A stretch of DNA of 16,375 nt from an uncultured Blautia sp. (GTDB taxonomy: Bacteria; Bacillota; Clostridia; Lachnospirales; Lachnospiraceae): NCBI GenBank assembly GCA_900541345.1, contig UQJE01000059.1:1-16375 (forward strand), in the 5' to 3' direction. The notes below the pieces were generated by a model. The model had not been told where the DNA came from. It saw nothing but the letters and a program-made list of their open reading frames with translations, and did no database searches. Position numbers and translations under genes: made by a program. Every line of letters starts with the position of its first letter. Position 1 is the stretch's first letter. This document shows positions 14,090 through 16,375 of the stretch, one piece after another.

Positions 14090-14413
14090 TCAGTGTTCAC
14101 ATTGGAATGTGCCGCATTTTGTTTCCTGGCAGTCTTTAGCATTTTCTCCGCCCACCTGAATGGCAGCCGCTGTACATTTGCAGTTGTCATTGTAGGAACA
14201 GTGATGTGCCTTGCAGTCAATCTGGATAGTTTCGCATCCACAGCCGGAAGTATAATTATTCTGAGGGGAAGAATTGCTTCGTTCCCGGAAGCTGCCGCAG
14301 CAGGTATCCTCTGATAAGTGGGCATTTTCTCCCATTACATCGATGTTTCCTTTGGAACAAAGCTGCTCTTTGTTGTAGACACAGGTAGTGGCATAACATT
14401 TTAAAACAGTCAT
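14090..14413 (-). CDS. Cysteine-rich protein with two DUF1540 domains
   Basis: A 107-residue protein with 14 cysteines. Two copies of the same module lie 61 residues apart: C6, C11, C19, C39 repeat as C67, C72, C80, C100 with identical spacing (C-x4-C-x7-C-x19-C), each with C-x-Y-N and G-E-N-A. This matches the DUF1540 family, common in Clostridia and without an established function; the cysteine layout suggests metal binding, which is inference. No signal peptide or membrane span is seen, so it is probably cytoplasmic. AGGAGGT (complement of 14421-14427) is 7 nt before the ATG. It is transcribed against ftsZ and divergently from the symporter; no convincing promoter hexamers were found. Nothing ties it to cell division other than position. 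Confidence 0.85.
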   Translation of the reverse strand: MTVLKCYATTCVYNKEQLCSKGNIDVMGENAHLSEDTCCGSFRERSNSSPQNNYTSGCGCETIQIDCKAHHCSYNDNCKCTAAAIQVGGENAKDCQETKCGTFQCEH

Positions 14414-14473
14414 AATCTGAACCTCCTTTTTTCAATTCGTGAATATTATTCCCGGAAAATGCAGGATTATGTA

Positions 14474-14502
14474 TTGTTCTTATAAAAAAATTAATGTATA
14501 AT
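14474..14502 (+). promoter_or_regulatory. Sigma-A promoter of the NSS symporter
   Basis: TTGTTC (14474-14479) and a perfect TATAAT (14497-14502) are separated by 17 bp. The start is about 14509, leaving a leader of about 30 nt. The upstream in-frame ATG at 14494 overlaps the -10 box and so is not in the transcript, which fixes the translation start at 14539. Confidence 0.8.
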
Positions 14503-14538
14503 AAAAAAGATAATTTTTTTAACAAGAGGGGGAAAAGA

Positions 14539-15900
14539 ATGGAAGAACAGAAACAAAGAAGTGCATTTACCAATAAGTTAGGCTTTGTGCTCGCTGCAGC
14601 CGGTTCCGCTGTAGGTCTTGGAAACCTGTGGAGATTCCCGTATCTTGCCGCAAAGTACGGCGGCGGAATTTTTCTTCTGGTGTACCTTATTCTGGCGGTT
14701 ACCTTCGGCTTTGCACTGATGATAACAGAGATTGCACTTGGACGAAAGACGCATTTAAGCGCAGTAGGCGCATACAAAGCGCTTGATAAAAGATTTGGTT
14801 TTCTTGGAGGACTGGCATGTCTCGTTCCGTTTATTATCACACCGTACTACTGTGTGATCGGAGGCTGGGTATTAAAATATCTTACTGTATTTGTAACAAA
14901 TCAGGTCTCCAGTGCGGCTACAGATGAATTTTTTGGGAATTATATCAGCCAGCCGGTGGCTCCGGTTGTATTCTTTTTGATTTATGTTGTTTTGGGACTT
15001 GTGATCGTCATGCTCGGTGTGGAAGGCGGAATTGAAAAAGCAAGCCGCTTTATGATGCCGATTCTTGTAATCATGACCATAATCATTGCGGCATTCAGCA
15101 TTTCACAGCCGGGAGCAATGGAAGGTGTAAAATATTACCTTCTGCCTGATTTCAGCCGCTTTAGCGCAACAACAGTACTGGCAGCTTTGGGGCAGCTTTT
15201 CTATTCCATGTCTCTGGCAATGGGAATTATGATCACATATGGTTCTTATATGAAGAAAGAGGCGCATCTTGAAAAATCTGTGCGTCAGATTGAAATTTTT
15301 GATACAGGAATTGCTTTTATGGCGGGTCTTATGATCATTCCGGCAGTATTTGCATTTTCCGGCGGAAGCGAAGAGGCATTGGGCAAAGGACCTAGCCTTA
15401 TGTTCATTACTCTTCCAAAAGTGTTTGAGAGCATGAAATTTGGTACTTTGATTGGTGCAATTTTCTTCCTTCTGGTATTATTTGCAGCACTCACTTCTTC
15501 TATTTCACTTACAGAAACACTGGTTTCAATTGTATGTGATAAGATGAAATGGAGCAGAAAGAAAGCTTGCGCAGTTGTACTTATATTTGTGCTTGCAGTT
15601 GGAATTCCGGTATCGCTGGGCTTTGGTCCGTTAAGTTTCCTGGCTCCGCTTGGAATGACGCTGCTTGATTTCTTTGATTTTATCAGCAACAGCGTTCTGA
15701 TGCCAATTGTTGCCTTCCTTACTTGCATTTTTGTCGGCTATGTGATTAAGCCAAAGGCGATTATCGAAGAAGCTGAGGTAAACGGGAAATTTAAAGTAAA
15801 AAGATTCTATACCATAATTATTAAATACATTGCGCCGATTTGCCTTGTTGCAATCCTTGTATTTTCCATTATGGAGGTTCTTGGAATAATTACAGTATAA
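14539..15900 (+). CDS. Sodium-dependent transporter of the NSS/SNF family
   Basis: This is a LeuT-fold sodium symporter, probably for an amino acid; the substrate cannot be read from sequence. The 453-residue product begins with the family signature A-A-A-G-S-A-V-G-L-G-N-L-W-R-F-P (19-34), which holds sodium- and substrate-binding residues of the first span. E-I-A-L-G-R (64-69) and about 11 hydrophobic spans in all follow. Bacterial members of about 450 residues with 11 spans, such as the tyrosine transporter Tyt1 type, are close in size. ATG 14539 has AGAGGGGG (14525-14532) just upstream. The gene has its own promoter, stands alone, and its stop lies 4 bp before the infC promoter with no terminator between. 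Confidence 0.9.
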   Translation: MEEQKQRSAFTNKLGFVLAAAGSAVGLGNLWRFPYLAAKYGGGIFLLVYLILAVTFGFALMITEIALGRKTHLSAVGAYKALDKRFGFLGGLACLVPFIITPYYCVIGGWVLKYLTVFVTNQVSSAATDEFFGNYISQPVAPVVFFLIYVVLGLVIVMLGVEGGIEKASRFMMPILVIMTIIIAAFSISQPGAMEGVKYYLLPDFSRFSATTVLAALGQLFYSMSLAMGIMITYGSYMKKEAHLEKSVRQIEIFDTGIAFMAGLMIIPAVFAFSGGSEEALGKGPSLMFITLPKVFESMKFGTLIGAIFFLLVLFAALTSSISLTETLVSIVCDKMKWSRKKACAVVLIFVLAVGIPVSLGFGPLSFLAPLGMTLLDFFDFISNSVLMPIVAFLTCIFVGYVIKPKAIIEEAEVNGKFKVKRFYTIIIKYIAPICLVAILVFSIMEVLGIITV

Positions 15901-15904
15901 GGGG

Positions 15905-15933
15905 TTGACATTCTGCTTTTGTTGTGGTATCTT
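15905..15933 (+). promoter_or_regulatory. Promoter of the infC operon
   Basis: A perfect TTGACA (15905-15910), 17 bp, then TATCTT (15928-15933) preceded by the extended -10 element TG-G (15925-15927). The predicted start near 15940 gives a leader of about 200 nt before infC. The promoter begins only 4 bp after the symporter stop codon. Confidence 0.65.
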
Positions 15934-15939
15934 ATAACA

Positions 15940-16138
15940 GTACGTGAGAAAACAAAGCAGAGTTCACTCTCACCTTAGCACATAAATGTGACTTGGGTTT
16001 ATATTGCACAGTAGCTGTTGATGAGTCAACAGGTGTAATAGATAGAAGTGTGGACATCTGTCCACACTTTTTTTCGTACACAACGAGGGTAACAGAGGTC
16101 ATGGATTATCATTTATTCAGGTATGGAGGTGCACGACA
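15940..16138 (+). promoter_or_regulatory. Structured infC leader (L20-leader type, tentative)
   Basis: The 200-nt untranslated leader holds several hairpins: GTGAGA (15944-15949) with TCTCAC (15968-15973); CACA (15979-15982) with TGTG (15987-15990); CTGTTGA (16015-16021) with TCAACAG (16026-16032) around a TGAG tetraloop; then an intrinsic terminator (16046-16074). In Firmicutes the infC-rpmI-rplT operon is controlled by ribosomal protein L20 binding a leader that ends in a terminator. The gene order and layout match; the L20 binding site itself was not proven. Confidence 0.6.
16046..16074 (+). terminator. Attenuator in the infC leader
   Basis: A perfect 10-bp stem AAGTGTGGAC (16046-16055) with GTCCACACTT (16060-16069), tetraloop ATCT, and a T-run 16068-16074. 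It stands between the infC promoter and the infC start, so it most likely works as a regulated early terminator. It would also stop read-through from the symporter. Confidence 0.88.
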
Positions 16139-16375
16139 ATTAGCAATTTAATGATTAACGAACAAATCAGAGACAAAGAGGTACGTTTAATTGGCTCGGA
16201 CGGAGAACAGCTGGGAATCATGTCCGCAAAGGAAGCCATGTTTAAAGCGCAGGAGGCAGGACTTGATTTAGTAAAAATCGCTCCTCAGGCAAAACCGCCG
16301 GTATGTAAGATTATTGATTATGGAAAATACCGCTACGAGCTTGCAAGAAAAGAAAAGGAAGCCAAGAAAAAGCAG
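16139..16375 (+). CDS. infC: Translation initiation factor IF-3 (partial, ATT start)
   Basis: IF-3 binds the 30S subunit and rejects wrong start codons and initiator tRNAs. The 79 codons present cover the N-terminal domain (I-N-E-Q-I-R-D-K-E-V-R-L-I-G, residues 6-19) and the start of the basic linker, with the conserved K-P-P-V-C-K-I-I-D-Y-G-K-Y-R-Y (52-66). The gene runs off the right edge in frame. The start is taken as ATT 16139 because GGAGGTG (16125-16131) lies 7 nt upstream; ATG 16151 would be 19 nt away. An ATT start is known for infC in E. coli and Bacillus, where IF-3 represses its own translation through this rare codon. rpmI and rplT would be expected just beyond the window. Confidence 0.95.
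   Translation, partial: MSNLMINEQIRDKEVRLIGSDGEQLGIMSAKEAMFKAQEAGLDLVKIAPQAKPPVCKIIDYGKYRYELARKEKEAKKKQ

Noticed and set aside
14494..14538. Earlier ATG (14494) for the symporter
   Set aside because: It overlaps the TATAAT -10 box and has no ribosome site; ATG 14539 has one.
15940..16138. T-box or other metabolite riboswitch before infC
   Set aside because: No T-box sequence (such as the GGGTGG-type element) or known aptamer core is visible; the gene and layout fit an L20-type leader.
1..16375. Mobile element, CRISPR array, tRNA gene or prophage part
   Set aside because: No spaced identical repeats, transposase or integrase frames, or tRNA cloverleaf were seen; the window is compact housekeeping DNA.

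Overview
The window is a division and cell wall (dcw) gene cluster from a Gram-positive, spore-forming-type Clostridia. It most resembles the Lachnospiraceae (Blautia/Dorea-like), although the genus cannot be fixed from sequence alone. The assignment rests on three things: the Firmicutes gene order mraZ, rsmH, ftsL, two tandem class B PBPs, mraY, murD, ftsW/spoVE, murA, divIB/ftsQ, ftsZ; strong AGGAGG-type ribosome binding sites; and the DUF1540, NSS-symporter and infC neighbours. No mobile element, CRISPR array, tRNA or rRNA gene is visible.

Layout. Positions 1-158 hold the acidic C-terminal tail of an upstream gene, closed by an intrinsic terminator (157-204). A 309-bp gap follows with a sigma-A-type promoter and a striking series of AGTGG boxes spaced 10 bp apart, which is the expected operator of MraZ itself. 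From 468 to 12641 nine further genes run tightly packed on the + strand after mraZ. Three larger gaps interrupt them. At 4709-4772 a terminator-like hairpin and a sigma-E-like promoter precede the second PBP. At 6537-6619 a near-consensus sigma-A promoter precedes mraY. At 8945-9032 a second sigma-E-like promoter with the same 15-bp spacer precedes the ftsW/spoVE-type SEDS gene. ftsZ has its own promoter and a leader of about 100 nt, and ends in a strong terminator that separates it from a convergent cysteine-rich DUF1540 gene. A divergently placed NSS-family symporter follows. The window ends in the infC leader (promoter, hairpins, terminator) and the first 79 codons of infC, which starts at ATT.

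How the genes work together. MurA makes the first committed UDP-muramic acid precursor, MurD adds D-Glu, and MraY moves the muropeptide to undecaprenyl phosphate. The SEDS glycosyltransferase (FtsW/SpoVE) and the class B PBPs then polymerise and crosslink the wall at sites set by FtsZ, with FtsL and DivIB/FtsQ as the membrane scaffold. MraZ regulates the cluster and RsmH methylates 16S rRNA. murC, murE, murF, murG, murB and ftsA are not in the window.

The most interesting observations are: the phased MraZ operator; a probable vegetative/sporulation transcription mosaic inside the cluster (terminator, sigma-E-like, sigma-A and sigma-E-like elements in order); a KTA instead of KTG third motif in the second PBP; and low-complexity acidic repeat tails with a shared D-E-N-G core on the outer-face ends of both the first PBP and DivIB/FtsQ. 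Nothing here is a wholly unknown gene system; any novelty lies in the regulation and in the tails.
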